A DNA stretch of 21,349 nucleotides from JAMOAD01 sp023621955 (GCA_035403085.1 DAONEM010000035.1:1-21349), one strand, 5' to 3'. Shown: positions 1 through 7,965, counted from the stretch's first letter. Made by a program: numbers and translations. The notes: generated by a model from the sequence alone, not told the origin.

Positions 1-811
1 TGATGGCGTTGTTCCCGCCAAGCTCAAGGATCGAGCGCCCAAAGCGGTTGGCGACCACGCACCCGACCTCTTGGCCCATCTTGGTGGACCCGGTGGCGCT
101 GATCAGGGGGAACCGTTTGTCCGCTCCGAGGCGGTTTCCCACATCGCCCCGTTTCCCGATCACCATGGAAAAGAGACCGTCCATGTCGTACTTATCGACG
201 ATGGGGGCGATAATATTCTGAACGGCGATCGCCGTCAGAGGAGTCCTGGAAGAAGGCTTCCAGAGCACCGAATCCCCGCAGACTGCCGCCAGGAGAGCGT
301 TCCAAGACCAGACTGAAACGGGGAAATTAAAGGAGGAGATGACGCCGACGGGACCCAAGGGAAGCCACTGCTCAAACATCCTGTGGTTGGGCCTCTCGCT
401 GGCCATGGTCAATCCGTAGAGCTGGCGGGAGAGACCGACGGCGAAGTCGGCCATGTCGATCATCTCTTGGACCTCGCCGGCCCCTTCGGAGACGATCTTT
501 CCTGCCTCCAGCGTGACCAGCGCGGCCAGCTCCTTTTTCTTCTCCCGGAGGGCTTCGCCGATCTCTCGGACCAGGAGCCCCCGCTTAGGAGCGGGCATGG
601 TACGCCACTTCAGGAAGGCCTCCCAACAACGGGCGGCGACGATCTCGTACTCCTCGGCGGTCGCCTGGCGGACGGTCGCCAGGACGCTGCCATCGATGGG
701 AGAGTGGCAGACAAGCTCGGATCCGGTCGTTTTGATCCAACCCCGGGACGAACCGGAAGTCGCCCCGTTGTTGACCTCGGACAAGCCAAGGCTTTCAAGA
801 ATCTTCTTCAT
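1..811 (-). CDS. Aldehyde dehydrogenase, ALDH7/antiquitin type (partial, 3' end outside window)
   Basis: The minus-strand frame stays open from the ATG at 811 to the left edge, giving 270 N-terminal residues of a protein normally near 500. Visible ALDH landmarks in order are the FNFP segment of the NAD-binding fold, WKPSSRTPLT, the TGSTKMGQEVG turn and LELGGNNAI around the general-base glutamate. The GSTKMG and ELGGNNA versions match the ALDH7 group (antiquitin, AmaB), which oxidises 2-aminoadipate semialdehyde/piperideine-6-carboxylate in lysine breakdown. The catalytic cysteine lies beyond the edge. The start is fixed by a very strong SD, GGAAAGGAGG, a few bases upstream. It follows nif3 on the same strand after a 286-nt spacer. 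Lysine catabolism is inferred from family resemblance; another semialdehyde substrate is possible. Confidence 0.9.
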   Translation of the reverse strand, partial: MKKILESLGLSEVNNGATSGSSRGWIKTTGSELVCHSPIDGSVLATVRQATAEEYEIVAARCWEAFLKWRTMPAPKRGLLVREIGEALREKKKELAALVTLEAGKIVSEGAGEVQEMIDMADFAVGLSRQLYGLTMASERPNHRMFEQWLPLGPVGVISSFNFPVSVWSWNALLAAVCGDSVLWKPSSRTPLTAIAVQNIIAPIVDKYDMDGLFSMVIGKRGDVGNRLGADKRFPLISATGSTKMGQEVGCVVANRFGRSILELGGNNAI

Positions 812-1097
812 ATATCCTCCTTTCCAAATGGGAGGCATGGACCTTTCGCTCCATACCCTATCGGCCCTGGCCCCATACCTTTCCGGCTTCAGGAGACGAG
901 GACTCGGAGTCATGGAATAGTCAAAGAACCGGCAAGAAGAGCGAGTAAAGAGGAGATTCCCCGCTCCCTGCGTTTTCTTCCGTCCACAAGAGATACCGTT
1001 CTGCGGAGAATCCATTTTACCATGGAACGAGAAGGACCGGCAGAGGGCTTTTGCCTCATCCTTGGACAATGCAGAAAAACTACCGCCAGAGGAGCCT
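812..1097 (-). promoter_or_regulatory. Spacer/5' leader ahead of the ALDH gene with extended -10 promoter candidate
   Basis: No credible gene lies here. On the minus strand an extended -10, TGGTAAAAT, sits at 1014-1022 with no good -35. A transcript starting near 1007 would carry a leader of nearly 200 nt. Close to the start codon, CCTCC and GGAGG (816-820 and 831-835) can pair across a 10-nt loop and would cover the SD. A second small stem, ATGGA/TCCAT, lies at 837-854. I do not recognise any known riboswitch. Confidence 0.35.
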
Positions 1098-1455
1098 CTA
1101 CATCTTCGTCGGAAGAGAGATAAACCGGGTCTTCAGGGAGAACTCCCTCTCCACATACTCTTGAAGACTCCGAAGGCCGAAGGTCTCGGTGGCGTAGTGC
1201 CCGGCGAAGAGGACNNNNNNNNNNNNNNNNNNNNNNNNNNNNNNNNNNNNNNNNNNNNNNNNNNNNNNNNNNNNNNNNNNNNNNNNNNNNNNNNNNNNNN
1301 NNNNNNNNNNNNNNAGCCAAAGAGGCGTCGACGGCGAAGGCGATCAGCTCGATCTCCTCCGGCCCCTCCACCTGCAAACCGTTCAGGGAACAATCCTCCA
1401 CCTCTTCCGTTCCCAGAAGCCTATCCAGCGCCAGCACGAGCCGATCTCTCTCCAT
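1098..1455 (-). CDS. Nif3-like dinuclear metal-centre protein (DUF34/YbgI), interrupted by assembly gap
   Basis: The N-terminal 47 codons (1455 down to 1315) contain the family signature NGLQVEG followed by FAVDAS. The C-terminal 38 codons (1214 down to 1101) read AGHYATETFGLRSL and end in a TAG at 1098-1100; the GHYATE motif supplies metal ligands in this family. Each part is in frame up to the gap edge, but the two are not in frame across exactly 100 Ns, so the gap length is a placeholder. Nif3 family proteins are toroidal hexamers with a di-metal site and an unsettled biochemical role. The ATG at 1455 has the SD AAAGGAGG seven bases upstream. The family is usually about 250 residues or longer, so about two thirds of the gene is missing from the sequence, not from the organism. 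Confidence 0.9.
1215..1314. other. Assembly gap (100 N placeholder)
   Basis: One hundred Ns inside the Nif3-like gene. From the usual family length, roughly 450-550 nt rather than 100 nt should be missing. Confidence 0.99.
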
Positions 1456-1472
1456 GGTCTCTCCTCCTTTGT

Positions 1473-1501
1473 ACTTAAACACCCTTGTTCGGGAAAATCA
1501 A
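1473..1501 (-). promoter_or_regulatory. Candidate promoter of the nif3-like gene
   Basis: Minus strand: TTGATT (1496-1501), 17-nt spacer, TTAAGT (1473-1478), about 18 nt before the ATG at 1455. The -35 is good and the -10 is poor. Confidence 0.4.
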
Positions 1502-1513
1502 GGGCCTCCCTCC

Positions 1514-1542
1514 TTGCTCTCACCGCTCAGAGACCTTATACT
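1514..1542 (+). promoter_or_regulatory. Candidate promoter of the ydeI-like/arfB pair
   Basis: TTGCTC (1514-1519), 17-nt spacer, TATACT (1537-1542), with the first ATG at 1592. It diverges from the nif3 promoter candidate in the same 136-nt spacer. Confidence 0.55.
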
Positions 1543-1591
1543 TACCCTGAGCCCCTCACGGGGAAAACGAATTCGGGAAGGAGGGAGAGCC

Positions 1592-1936
1592 ATGACGGGA
1601 GGGAACACTCTCAAGAGGGCGGTCAACCCCATGCCCCCGGATATACTCGCGACCCTTCGGGAGAGCGGGCTCTTGAGAGAGTATGAAGGGCGCCCCCCCT
1701 ACCAAAGGAACGATTATCTGGGGTGGATTCTCAGGGCCAAGAAGAAGGAAACCAGAGAGAAACGGGTAGAGACAATGCTCAGGGAGCTCGCAACGGGAGA
1801 CCTTTACATGGGAATGAGCTGCCACCGGAAGGGTTCACGGAAGAACGAGGAAGGCAAAAGCTCTCTGAATGGCCTCAAGGACCTGCCCGAGGAAGAGAGC
1901 GAAGGAAAGGAGAAAAGGGAATGTCCATCTTCATAA
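1592..1936 (+). CDS. YdeI/OmdA-like (OmpD-associated family) small protein
   Basis: A 114-residue protein. Its middle part, LRESGLLREYEGRPPYQRNDYLGWI followed by a run of Lys/Arg/Glu (KKKETREKRVE), resembles the conserved C-terminal OmdA module of the YdeI family, in which an aromatic-x-tyrosine segment leads into a charged helix. Members are annotated as bacteriocin-protection or OmpD-associated proteins, but the biochemical role is not established. The rest is a low-complexity Glu/Lys/Ser tail. The start is set by the SD GGAGGGAG upstream of ATG 1592. The last five codons plus the stop overlap the start of arfB in another frame, so the two are probably translated together. I am fairly sure of the family and unsure of any function. 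Confidence 0.7.
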   Translation: MTGGNTLKRAVNPMPPDILATLRESGLLREYEGRPPYQRNDYLGWILRAKKKETREKRVETMLRELATGDLYMGMSCHRKGSRKNEEGKSSLNGLKDLPEEESEGKEKRECPSS

Positions 1937-2343
1937 CCCCTTTGATCTCCCTCGAGGAGAGGGAGGTTGAGATGGAGTTTGTCCGGGCCTCGGGACCGGG
2001 GGGACAGAACGTCAACAAGGTCTCGACGGCGGTCAAGCTGACCTTTTCCATTCCCGCCTCCTCCCTTCCTGAAGCGGTGAAGGTAAGGCTGATACGCATC
2101 GCCGGAAAACGTGTCAACCCCGAGGGAACCCTAGCCATAGACGCCCGCCGTTTCCGCACTCAGGACGCCAACAGGAAAGACGCCCTGGAACGGTTGGTCG
2201 AGCTGATCCGCCGCGCCCTCTACGTTCCCCCCAAGAGGGTTCCCACCCACCCGGGCGCCGGGGCCTTGGCCAGACGTCGAGCCGAGAAGGAGCACCTCTC
2301 GACGAGAAAGAGCAGCCGAAAGAGGCCGGACGAAGAGGATTGA
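1921..2343 (+). CDS. arfB: Alternative ribosome-rescue factor ArfB (YaeJ), peptidyl-tRNA hydrolase
   Basis: A 140-residue, RF2-independent release factor homologue that frees ribosomes stalled at mRNA 3' ends. The catalytic GGQ motif is at residues 27-29 within SGPGGQNVNKV, the exact family context. The basic C-terminal tail, rich in Arg/Lys (LARRRAEKEH, TRKSSRKR), is the part that enters the empty mRNA channel. The length fits ArfB and excludes full release factors, which have extra domains. The ATG at 1921 has the SD GAAAGGAG and lies inside the 3' end of the ydeI-like gene. No typical terminator is visible downstream before murI. Confidence 0.96.
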   Translation: MSIFITPLISLEEREVEMEFVRASGPGGQNVNKVSTAVKLTFSIPASSLPEAVKVRLIRIAGKRVNPEGTLAIDARRFRTQDANRKDALERLVELIRRALYVPPKRVPTHPGAGALARRRAEKEHLSTRKSSRKRPDEED

Positions 2344-2448
2344 CCCTCTCCCGCTTCCTGGCACCGGTGGCTTTTCTCAACCGCTCCTCTTCACCTTTCT
2401 TCGCGGGAGCGTCTCCCCTCTACCAACCTGGAAACGCCCCCCTCCGAG

Positions 2449-2477
2449 TTGACCTTTCCGGGGAAAAGGGGTAGTTT
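2449..2477 (+). promoter_or_regulatory. Candidate promoter of murI
   Basis: TTGACC (2449-2454), 17-nt spacer, TAGTTT (2472-2477), about 25 nt before the ATG at 2503. The rest of the 2344-2502 spacer shows no gene. Confidence 0.5.
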
Positions 2478-2502
2478 TACCCATACCCTTTGAGAGGCTT
2501 TC

Positions 2503-3342
2503 ATGAGAGTAGCCATCTTCGATTCCGGCGTCGGTGGGCTCACCGTCCTGGAGGATGCGATTCGGAGAGTTCCGGGCGCGGACTTCCTCTACTTCGCCGA
2601 CACAGACAATGTCCCCTACGGGACCAAGAGCAAGGAGGAGGTTCGTAGGCTGACCGTGGAGGCCGCGAAGTTCATCGCCGACCTGGGAACCGATGTTCTC
2701 GTCATCGCCTGCAACACCGCTACCAGCGCGGCCGCGACGGAACTTCGCCATCGTTTTTCCTTCCCCGTCGTCGCCATGGAGCCTGCGGTCAAACCTGCGG
2801 TAACCCGCAGGATCAGCGCCGAAGGAAGGCTCTCCCTCAACGCGGACAAGCGCGTCTTAGTGGCCGCTACCCCTCTCACCCTGAGAGAGGAGAAATTCCA
2901 ACGCCTCGTCGCCTCCCTGGACACCGAGGGAATCGTGGACCCCCTCCCCCTCCCGGAACTCGTGGACTTCGCCGAGAGGCTTGAGTTTTCGGATCCGCCT
3001 GTCCTCTCCTATCTGAGAAAGGTCACGGCCGGTCAAGACCTGGGGCTCTACTCCACCGTCGTTCTCGGTTGCACCCACTTCCTCTTCTTCAGGCCCCAGT
3101 TCCGGAGCCTCTTTCCCCCAGACACGGAGATCATCGATGGAAACGAGGGAACCGTGAACCAACTGGTCAGGACCATGGATGGGTTGAAAGGGGTCAACCG
3201 TGAGCGTGACCTCTCTCCCTTTCCGGGTCGGGTTCTCTACTTCGAATCCATGCGTCCAGTCACGGATCCACCGGCTCTGGAACGCTTTCGAAGGCTCAGG
3301 GAACGCTACGCTCTGGTCAGGGAAGGTTCCTCTCTCTCCTGA
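2503..3342 (+). CDS. murI: Glutamate racemase MurI
   Basis: This cytoplasmic, cofactor-independent enzyme makes D-glutamate for peptidoglycan. The 279-residue product is of normal family length. It begins IFDSGVGGLTV, which carries the conserved Asp7 and Ser8. The two catalytic cysteines are Cys70 in ACNTATS and Cys190 in VLGCTHF. The PYGTKS loop (residues 38-43) is also present. Start: ATG 2503 with a modest GAGAGG SD. It is transcribed alone or by read-through from arfB and converges with fluC, the two stops being only 10 nt apart. A 6-bp inverted repeat (CCTCTC/GAGAGG, 3329-3346) straddles the stop without a clear T-run. Confidence 0.97.
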   Translation: MRVAIFDSGVGGLTVLEDAIRRVPGADFLYFADTDNVPYGTKSKEEVRRLTVEAAKFIADLGTDVLVIACNTATSAAATELRHRFSFPVVAMEPAVKPAVTRRISAEGRLSLNADKRVLVAATPLTLREEKFQRLVASLDTEGIVDPLPLPELVDFAERLEFSDPPVLSYLRKVTAGQDLGLYSTVVLGCTHFLFFRPQFRSLFPPDTEIIDGNEGTVNQLVRTMDGLKGVNRERDLSPFPGRVLYFESMRPVTDPPALERFRRLRERYALVREGSSLS

Positions 3343-3352
3343 GAGGGCTTTA

Positions 3353-3730
3353 TCACAAGTTCTTTCCCAAAGCCGCCCCGAGGAAGAGGGCGAGGAAACC
3401 GAACCCATTCTGGAGGATCACGTTGACACCAGCGTGAAGCCAAAGAGAAGAGCGGAAGAGTTGCCCGGTCTCAAGGATGAAGGCGGAGAAAGTTGTAAAG
3501 GCCCCCATGAAACCCACCAGGACGATGGTTCTACTCTCTGGGGAGAGAGGGCGCCTGCTCTCGAAGAGAGCCCAGAGAATCCCTACCAGGAAGCATCCGG
3601 TCATGTTGACGGCGAAAGTCCCCCAGGGGAAGGGGGTCGTGTTGTAACGCCGGACGATCCCGGAGAGGCCGAAGCGGGTAAGCGTACCGACCGCACCGGC
3701 CAGGGCGAGTAGCAAAACCTTTTGAACCAC
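3353..3730 (-). CDS. fluC: Fluoride channel FluC (CrcB family)
   Basis: A 125-residue, four-helix inner-membrane protein that exports fluoride as an antiparallel dimer. Family motifs are GTFAVNMTGCFLVG, containing the conserved pore-associated Asn, and GFMGAFTTFSAF, the Thr-Thr-Phe-Ser segment that includes a Phe-box residue and the break in helix 3. The preceding AGAVGTLTRFGLSG is the usual first helix. I prefer the GTG at 3730 because GAGGAG lies six nt upstream and this start places the first helix at the normal distance. A TTG at 3772 would add 14 charged residues. It is the last gene after the DEAD-box helicase and typA on this strand. I found no fluoride riboswitch. Confidence 0.93.
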   Translation of the reverse strand: MVQKVLLLALAGAVGTLTRFGLSGIVRRYNTTPFPWGTFAVNMTGCFLVGILWALFESRRPLSPESRTIVLVGFMGAFTTFSAFILETGQLFRSSLWLHAGVNVILQNGFGFLALFLGAALGKNL

Positions 3731-3809
3731 TCTTCTCTCCTCTGGAAGGACTTTTTTCCGCCTTTCGGGCAAGAGCTACCTCTTCCTTCAAGGCTTCGGG
3801 AGCCAGGCT

Positions 3810-5615
3810 TCAGCTCTTGTTAGAGCGCTTCCTGATCAGGTGGTCGAGGATCTTCTTCCTCATCCGCAGGGTCTTGGGGGTGACCTCCAAGAGTTCATCG
3901 TCCTCGATGTACTCCAGGGCCAGCTCCAGCGTAAAACGTCTGGGAGGGATGAGCCGGATCGCCTCGTCCGCGCTGACGGAGCGCATGTTCGTCAGCTTCT
4001 TGAGCTTGCAGACGTTGACCACCAGGTCGCCCTCCTTAGAGTTTTCGCCGATGATCATGCCCGCGTAGACGTTCGTTCCCGGGTCGATGAAGATCGGCCC
4101 TCTCTCCTGGAGACAGTAGAGGGCGTAGGCGGCCGCCTCTCCCGATTCGAGGGCGATCAACGTCCCTGCGGTCTTCCTCTTCCTCTCACCCTTCATAGGC
4201 TCATACCCTGAGAAGCCGTGGTTGAGAATGCCGGTTCCATGGGTCGCGGTCAAGAACTCGTTGTGGACTCCGATCAGCCCTCTGGCGGGAATCCGAAACT
4301 CCAGACGGGTATACCCGCCGTTTCCGGAGACCATGGAGGTCATCTCCCCACCTCTCTGCCCAAGCATCTCGATGACCACACCACAATACTCTTCGGCCAG
4401 ATCAATGACCGCCTGTTCCATGGGCTCGCATTGAACGCCGTCGATAGTCTTGAGAATCACCTCAGGCTTGGAGACCTGGAACTCGTAGCCCTCCCGACGC
4501 ATGTTTTCAATAAGGACAGCCAGTTGCAGCGCCCCCCTTCCTTTCACCAGGAAGGCCTTCGGCGAGGCGGTCTTTTCAACTTGGAGGTTGACGTTGGAGA
4601 GAAGCTCTCTCTTTAACCTGTCCCAGATCTGTTGCGAAGATACGTATTTCCCCTCGTTCCCGGCGAAGGGAGAGTCGTTGACGTGAAAAGTCACCGCCAG
4701 TGTCGGCTCGTCGATCGCGATCGTGGCCAGGGGTTTCGGGTTGCTCTTGTCCGTCACGGTCTCGCCGACGTTGATCTCGTCGCATCCTGTCACGGAGACG
4801 ATCTCCCCCGCCGCGGCCTCCGGAACCTCGCTCTTCTTAAGCCCTTCGTAAACGTAGACTTTGGTCACCTGAAAGGGGATTCTCTCGTCGTTCCGTTTTA
4901 CCAGGAGGACGTTGTCCCCGGGGTGGATGATCCCGTTCTGAATCCGTCCTGTTCCCCATTTTCCCAGGAAGTTGTCGAAGCCGATGGCGCTCACCAGAAG
5001 CTGAAGAGGGGCGTCGGGGTCGCCTTCAGGCTCTTTGACGTGTTTGATGATGGTTTCGAAGAGGGGGGTAAGGTCGTGATTCTCCTCCTCAAGCTCATAC
5101 TTGGCGAACCCCTCCTTGGCGGAGGCGTAGACGACGGGAAAATCGAGTTGCCGATCGTTGGCGTCCAATTCGACGAAGAGATCGAAGATCTCGTTGAGAA
5201 CCTCCGCTGGGCGCGCGCTGGGCCTGTCGACCTTGTTGATGACGACGATGGGGTTAAGGCCCAGCTCCAGGGACTTCTTCAGAACGTACTTCGTCTGGGG
5301 CATGGGCCCCTCGAAGGCATCCACGAGGAGGAGAACCGAATCAACCATCTTGAGAATCCGCTGAACCTCGCCGCCGAAATCTGCGTGGCCGGGGGTATCG
5401 ACAACGTTGATCTTGTAGTCCTTGTATGTGAAGGCCGCATTCTTGGAGAAGATGGTGATCCCCTTCTCCCTCTCCAGGTCGTTGGAGTCCATGACCCGTT
5501 CGGCGACCTTTTGGTTGTCCCTGAAGACACCGGACTGTCTCAGTATTGCGTCGATAAGCGTTGTCTTGCCGTGGTCAACATGGGCGATAATGGCGATATT
5601 CTTGATCATCTTCAT
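3810..5615 (-). CDS. typA: Ribosome-associated GTPase TypA/BipA
   Basis: A 601-residue translational GTPase of the EF-G family that acts on the ribosome and is linked to 50S assembly and to growth in the cold or under stress. GTPase motifs: AHVDHGKTTL (P-loop, residues 11-20), EKGITI (switch I), DTPGHADFGGEV (switch II), NKVDRP, and ASAKEG. The C-terminal half has the TypA-specific segment TRLEFRIPARGLIG and ends with the basic IRKRSNKS. The ATG at 5615 has a GGGAG SD with an 8-nt gap. A GTG at 5636 that overlaps the upstream stop is less likely. Only 17 nt separate it from the DEAD-box gene, so the two are almost certainly cotranscribed. Confidence 0.97.
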   Translation of the reverse strand: MKMIKNIAIIAHVDHGKTTLIDAILRQSGVFRDNQKVAERVMDSNDLEREKGITIFSKNAAFTYKDYKINVVDTPGHADFGGEVQRILKMVDSVLLLVDAFEGPMPQTKYVLKKSLELGLNPIVVINKVDRPSARPAEVLNEIFDLFVELDANDRQLDFPVVYASAKEGFAKYELEEENHDLTPLFETIIKHVKEPEGDPDAPLQLLVSAIGFDNFLGKWGTGRIQNGIIHPGDNVLLVKRNDERIPFQVTKVYVYEGLKKSEVPEAAAGEIVSVTGCDEINVGETVTDKSNPKPLATIAIDEPTLAVTFHVNDSPFAGNEGKYVSSQQIWDRLKRELLSNVNLQVEKTASPKAFLVKGRGALQLAVLIENMRREGYEFQVSKPEVILKTIDGVQCEPMEQAVIDLAEEYCGVVIEMLGQRGGEMTSMVSGNGGYTRLEFRIPARGLIGVHNEFLTATHGTGILNHGFSGYEPMKGERKRKTAGTLIALESGEAAAYALYCLQERGPIFIDPGTNVYAGMIIGENSKEGDLVVNVCKLKKLTNMRSVSADEAIRLIPPRRFTLELALEYIEDDELLEVTPKTLRMRKKILDHLIRKRSNKS

Positions 5616-5632
5616 GCGCGTCTCTCCCTTAC

Positions 5633-7702
5633 TCACCTTTTGTTTCTAGGCTTGCCGCTCCACTTCCCCTCACGGGAAGGGGAGTTCTCTCTTCTCGTTC
5701 CTTTGTCGGAGCCTCTCTTCTCAGAGCGCTCCCTCTCTTTATACCCTTTGTGAGAGGGCTTTCCGCAAGAGCCTCCCCTCTCCTCTCCGACTCGAGGGCC
5801 TTTGCGGAAGGGTCTCTCGGAAGAGGAATCCTGCTCTCCCCCTCTCCGGTCCCGATCGTAGGGTCTTTTCTGAAAGCCTTCCGACCCTTCGTCTCTCTTC
5901 CCCCTCTTAACGGCGGCATAGGGTTTCTCGTAGGAGGGCCTCCCTTCTCGACCCTCTTCCCGTCTCTCCTTGCCGTAACCCCGGGAATCGCCATGGGAGT
6001 GACCGCTGTAAGGTTTCACGGGCTCCCTGGTCCCCTCGGGTTGGGAACCGGAACCCGCCCAGGAGGGAAAACGTCCTTGAGAGGGGTCGGGGACAACAAC
6101 CACCGGCCGCTTGTTGATCCGAAAGTTCTTAAACCCCTCGATGATCAGCTCCGCCCAACGGCGGTCCACCTCAAACACCGTCAAGGAATCTTGAATCGTG
6201 ATGGCCCCAACGGCGATATCCCTCCTCCCGGAGGCGTCGTTGACCATTCCGATAAGATCCGTAGGGGTCATCTTCTGCTTGCGCCCCCTGTAGATGATGA
6301 GGCGGAAAAACTCTTCCCTTCCCTTCCGGGGAAAGGTCTTCCCCCCTTCCTCCCGCGGGAGGACTCCCCTCTTGGGGGTTTCCAGGTCCGGAACATCTTT
6401 GTAGGAGGTGAAGAAGCGGTTGCAGGTAAGGGCGGCGTAGCGGCGGAGGACCTCCTCCTTGCTCAGGTCGGCGAACTCCTTCATAAGGGCATCCATCGAA
6501 GACCCAGCGGGAAGGTTCCCCGTGTCGACGTTCAGGAGACGTTGCCCTTGGAACCGGATCTGGGCGTCCACAATCTCCTTCCCTTTGGGGAAGGCCATGG
6601 GGAAGAAAGGGCGCCCGACGATCTCCTCGATATACCGAAGCTTTCTCCTCTCCCTGACGTTGATCAGCGAGATCGAAACCCCTTGTTTGCCAGCCCTCCC
6701 GGTCCGACCGCTCCTATGAACGTAACCCTCCGGCTCGTCGGGAAGACGGTAGTGGATGATGTGGGTCAGATCGTCGATATCAAGCCCTCGGGCCGCCACA
6801 TCGGTAGCGGTCAGGATTCTGACGATTCGGGAGCGGAAGGAGGCCATGACCTCGTCCCGGCGGTCCTGGGAAAGGTCTCCATGGAGGGCGTCCACGTTGT
6901 AGCCGTCCTCGGCGAGACGAAGGGAAAGTTCCTGTGTCTCCAGCCTGGTTCGGCAAAAGATAATGGCGTACATCTCCGGCTGAAGGTCAAGAATCCTCCG
7001 TAGGCCCTCATAACGGTTCTTCTCCTCCAGGACGCAGAAGTGGTGTTCCACGGTCTCGACACCGGCGTTACGACGCCCCAGGGTGATCACTTCGGGATTC
7101 TTAAGGTATTGCCCGGAGAGAACCTCGACCTCCTTCGGGAGAGTCGCGGAGAAGAGGAGGGTTTGCCGCCCCTCCGGAGTAAAGGCGGCGATGGCGGCCA
7201 GGTCTTCGGCAAAGCCCATCTTCAACATCTCATCGGCTTCGTCGAGAACAAGGGTTCCAATCTTCGAAAGGTCGATCTTCTTGCGGCGCAGAAGGTCCAA
7301 CAGGCGTCCAGGAGTGGCCACAGCCACCTGGGGATGTTTCTCCAGCTTGCCGATCTGCCCTCCGATTCCCGCCCCTCCGTAGAGGGGGACAACCCGTAAG
7401 AAGGGGAGTTGGCTCCCAAGATCCTGTAGGTCTTTCCCGATCTGAACACAGAGCTCTCGAGTAGGGCTCAGAACCAGGGCTTGAACATGCCGAAGCTCCG
7501 GGTCGAGACGCTGGAGGATGGGGAGGCCGAAAGCGGCCGTTTTCCCCGTTCCCGTCGGAGCTAAAGCGATGATGTCCCTCGGGGAGTGGAGAAGTTTGGG
7601 TATGACCTGAAGTTGAATGGGAGTCGGATCCGTAAAGCCTAACTCCCGAACACCCTGAACCAGACTATCCTTCAGGCCCAAGGTTTGAAAAGCATTTTCC
7701 AT
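5633..7702 (-). CDS. deaD: DEAD-box ATP-dependent RNA helicase with DbpA-type RNA-binding domain (CsdA/DeaD-like)
   Basis: A 689-residue RNA helicase. Motifs in order: Q motif DPTPIQ (residues 25-30), motif I APTGTGKT (Lys54), PTRELC, TPGRLL, motif II DEAD (154-157), motif III SAT, TATDVAARGLDI and HRSGRTGRAGKQG. A DbpA-like RNA-binding domain follows at about 468-542 (GAITIQDSLTVFEV). The last ~145 residues are a disordered Arg/Gly/Ser/Lys/Glu-rich tail, longer than in many relatives. Proteins of this layout remodel rRNA during 50S assembly and help degrade or translate structured mRNA, notably in the cold. The start ATG has a near-perfect SD, GAGGTGAT. It heads the operon with typA and fluC. 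The exact subfamily (DeaD, CshA or DbpA) is less certain than the class. Confidence 0.94.
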   Translation of the reverse strand: MENAFQTLGLKDSLVQGVRELGFTDPTPIQLQVIPKLLHSPRDIIALAPTGTGKTAAFGLPILQRLDPELRHVQALVLSPTRELCVQIGKDLQDLGSQLPFLRVVPLYGGAGIGGQIGKLEKHPQVAVATPGRLLDLLRRKKIDLSKIGTLVLDEADEMLKMGFAEDLAAIAAFTPEGRQTLLFSATLPKEVEVLSGQYLKNPEVITLGRRNAGVETVEHHFCVLEEKNRYEGLRRILDLQPEMYAIIFCRTRLETQELSLRLAEDGYNVDALHGDLSQDRRDEVMASFRSRIVRILTATDVAARGLDIDDLTHIIHYRLPDEPEGYVHRSGRTGRAGKQGVSISLINVRERRKLRYIEEIVGRPFFPMAFPKGKEIVDAQIRFQGQRLLNVDTGNLPAGSSMDALMKEFADLSKEEVLRRYAALTCNRFFTSYKDVPDLETPKRGVLPREEGGKTFPRKGREEFFRLIIYRGRKQKMTPTDLIGMVNDASGRRDIAVGAITIQDSLTVFEVDRRWAELIIEGFKNFRINKRPVVVVPDPSQGRFPSWAGSGSQPEGTREPVKPYSGHSHGDSRGYGKERREEGREGRPSYEKPYAAVKRGKRDEGSEGFQKRPYDRDRRGGEQDSSSERPFRKGPRVGEERGGSCGKPSHKGYKERERSEKRGSDKGTRRENSPSREGKWSGKPRNKR

Positions 7703-7896
7703 CGATCACCTCGATTCAAAGAAATCTTCGCCGCGGGTTCGTTCCGGGGGATTTCGAGAACCGAGGGGTAGGCAATGCGTCAGCAGGGTATCGCGTGTCC
7801 TGCAACTGCAACACTCTCCGGACACCCGTCCTTAAGAAACCTTCGGGAATCATAACGCGGATGGTGCATTTTACACCAAAGCGTACTTTTCCGCAA
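7703..7896 (-). promoter_or_regulatory. Promoter and long structured leader of the DEAD-box operon
   Basis: The promoter is TTGCGG (7891-7896), 17-nt spacer, TAAAAT (7868-7873). Transcription from about 7861 gives a leader near 158 nt. The leader contains an inverted repeat GTGTCC/GGACAC (7795-7800 and 7820-7825), with a tandem TTGCAG TTGCAG in its loop. Long leaders are typical of cold-shock mRNAs, but no cold box is provable by eye. Confidence 0.6.
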
Positions 7897-7918
7897 GAGT
7901 GGGCGGATCAATTCTTAG

Positions 7919-7965
7919 AAAAAACTTCTTCCCCCTTTCCCTTGAAATTACCGGCTCGAAAGGGG
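7919..7965 (-). terminator. Candidate terminator after marR
   Basis: The 8-bp perfect stem CCCCTTTC/GAAAGGGG (7958-7965 with 7932-7939) has an 18-nt loop that contains the marR stop codon. It is followed after 7 nt by six Ts on the minus strand (7919-7924). The gap before the T-run makes it non-ideal. Confidence 0.45.

Noticed and set aside
383..1123. 246-codon plus-strand frame opposite the ALDH gene
   Set aside because: Shadow of the ALDH frame; no SD.
910..1482. 190-codon minus-strand frame running through the N gap
   Set aside because: It joins the nif3 N-terminus to a wrong frame because the gap length is arbitrary; the correct C-terminus ends at 1098.
3329..3346. Inverted repeat CCTCTC/GAGAGG at the murI stop as a bidirectional terminator
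   Set aside because: Only 6 bp, with GCTTT instead of a T-run; too weak to call.
3731..3809. Fluoride riboswitch before fluC
   Set aside because: The typA-fluC spacer lacks the conserved GATG/CTGATG elements of the crcB motif.
4632..5753. 373-codon plus-strand frame opposite typA
   Set aside because: It is the shadow of the typA codons, with no start signal and no family features; typA itself is unmistakable.
5750..7003. 417-codon plus-strand frame opposite the DEAD-box gene
   Set aside because: Antisense shadow of a well-supported helicase in GC-rich DNA.
7795..7825. Tandem TTGCAG and the GTGTCC/GGACAC repeat as a CRISPR-like or mobile-element feature
   Set aside because: Single small hairpin inside a leader, with no array and no element ends.
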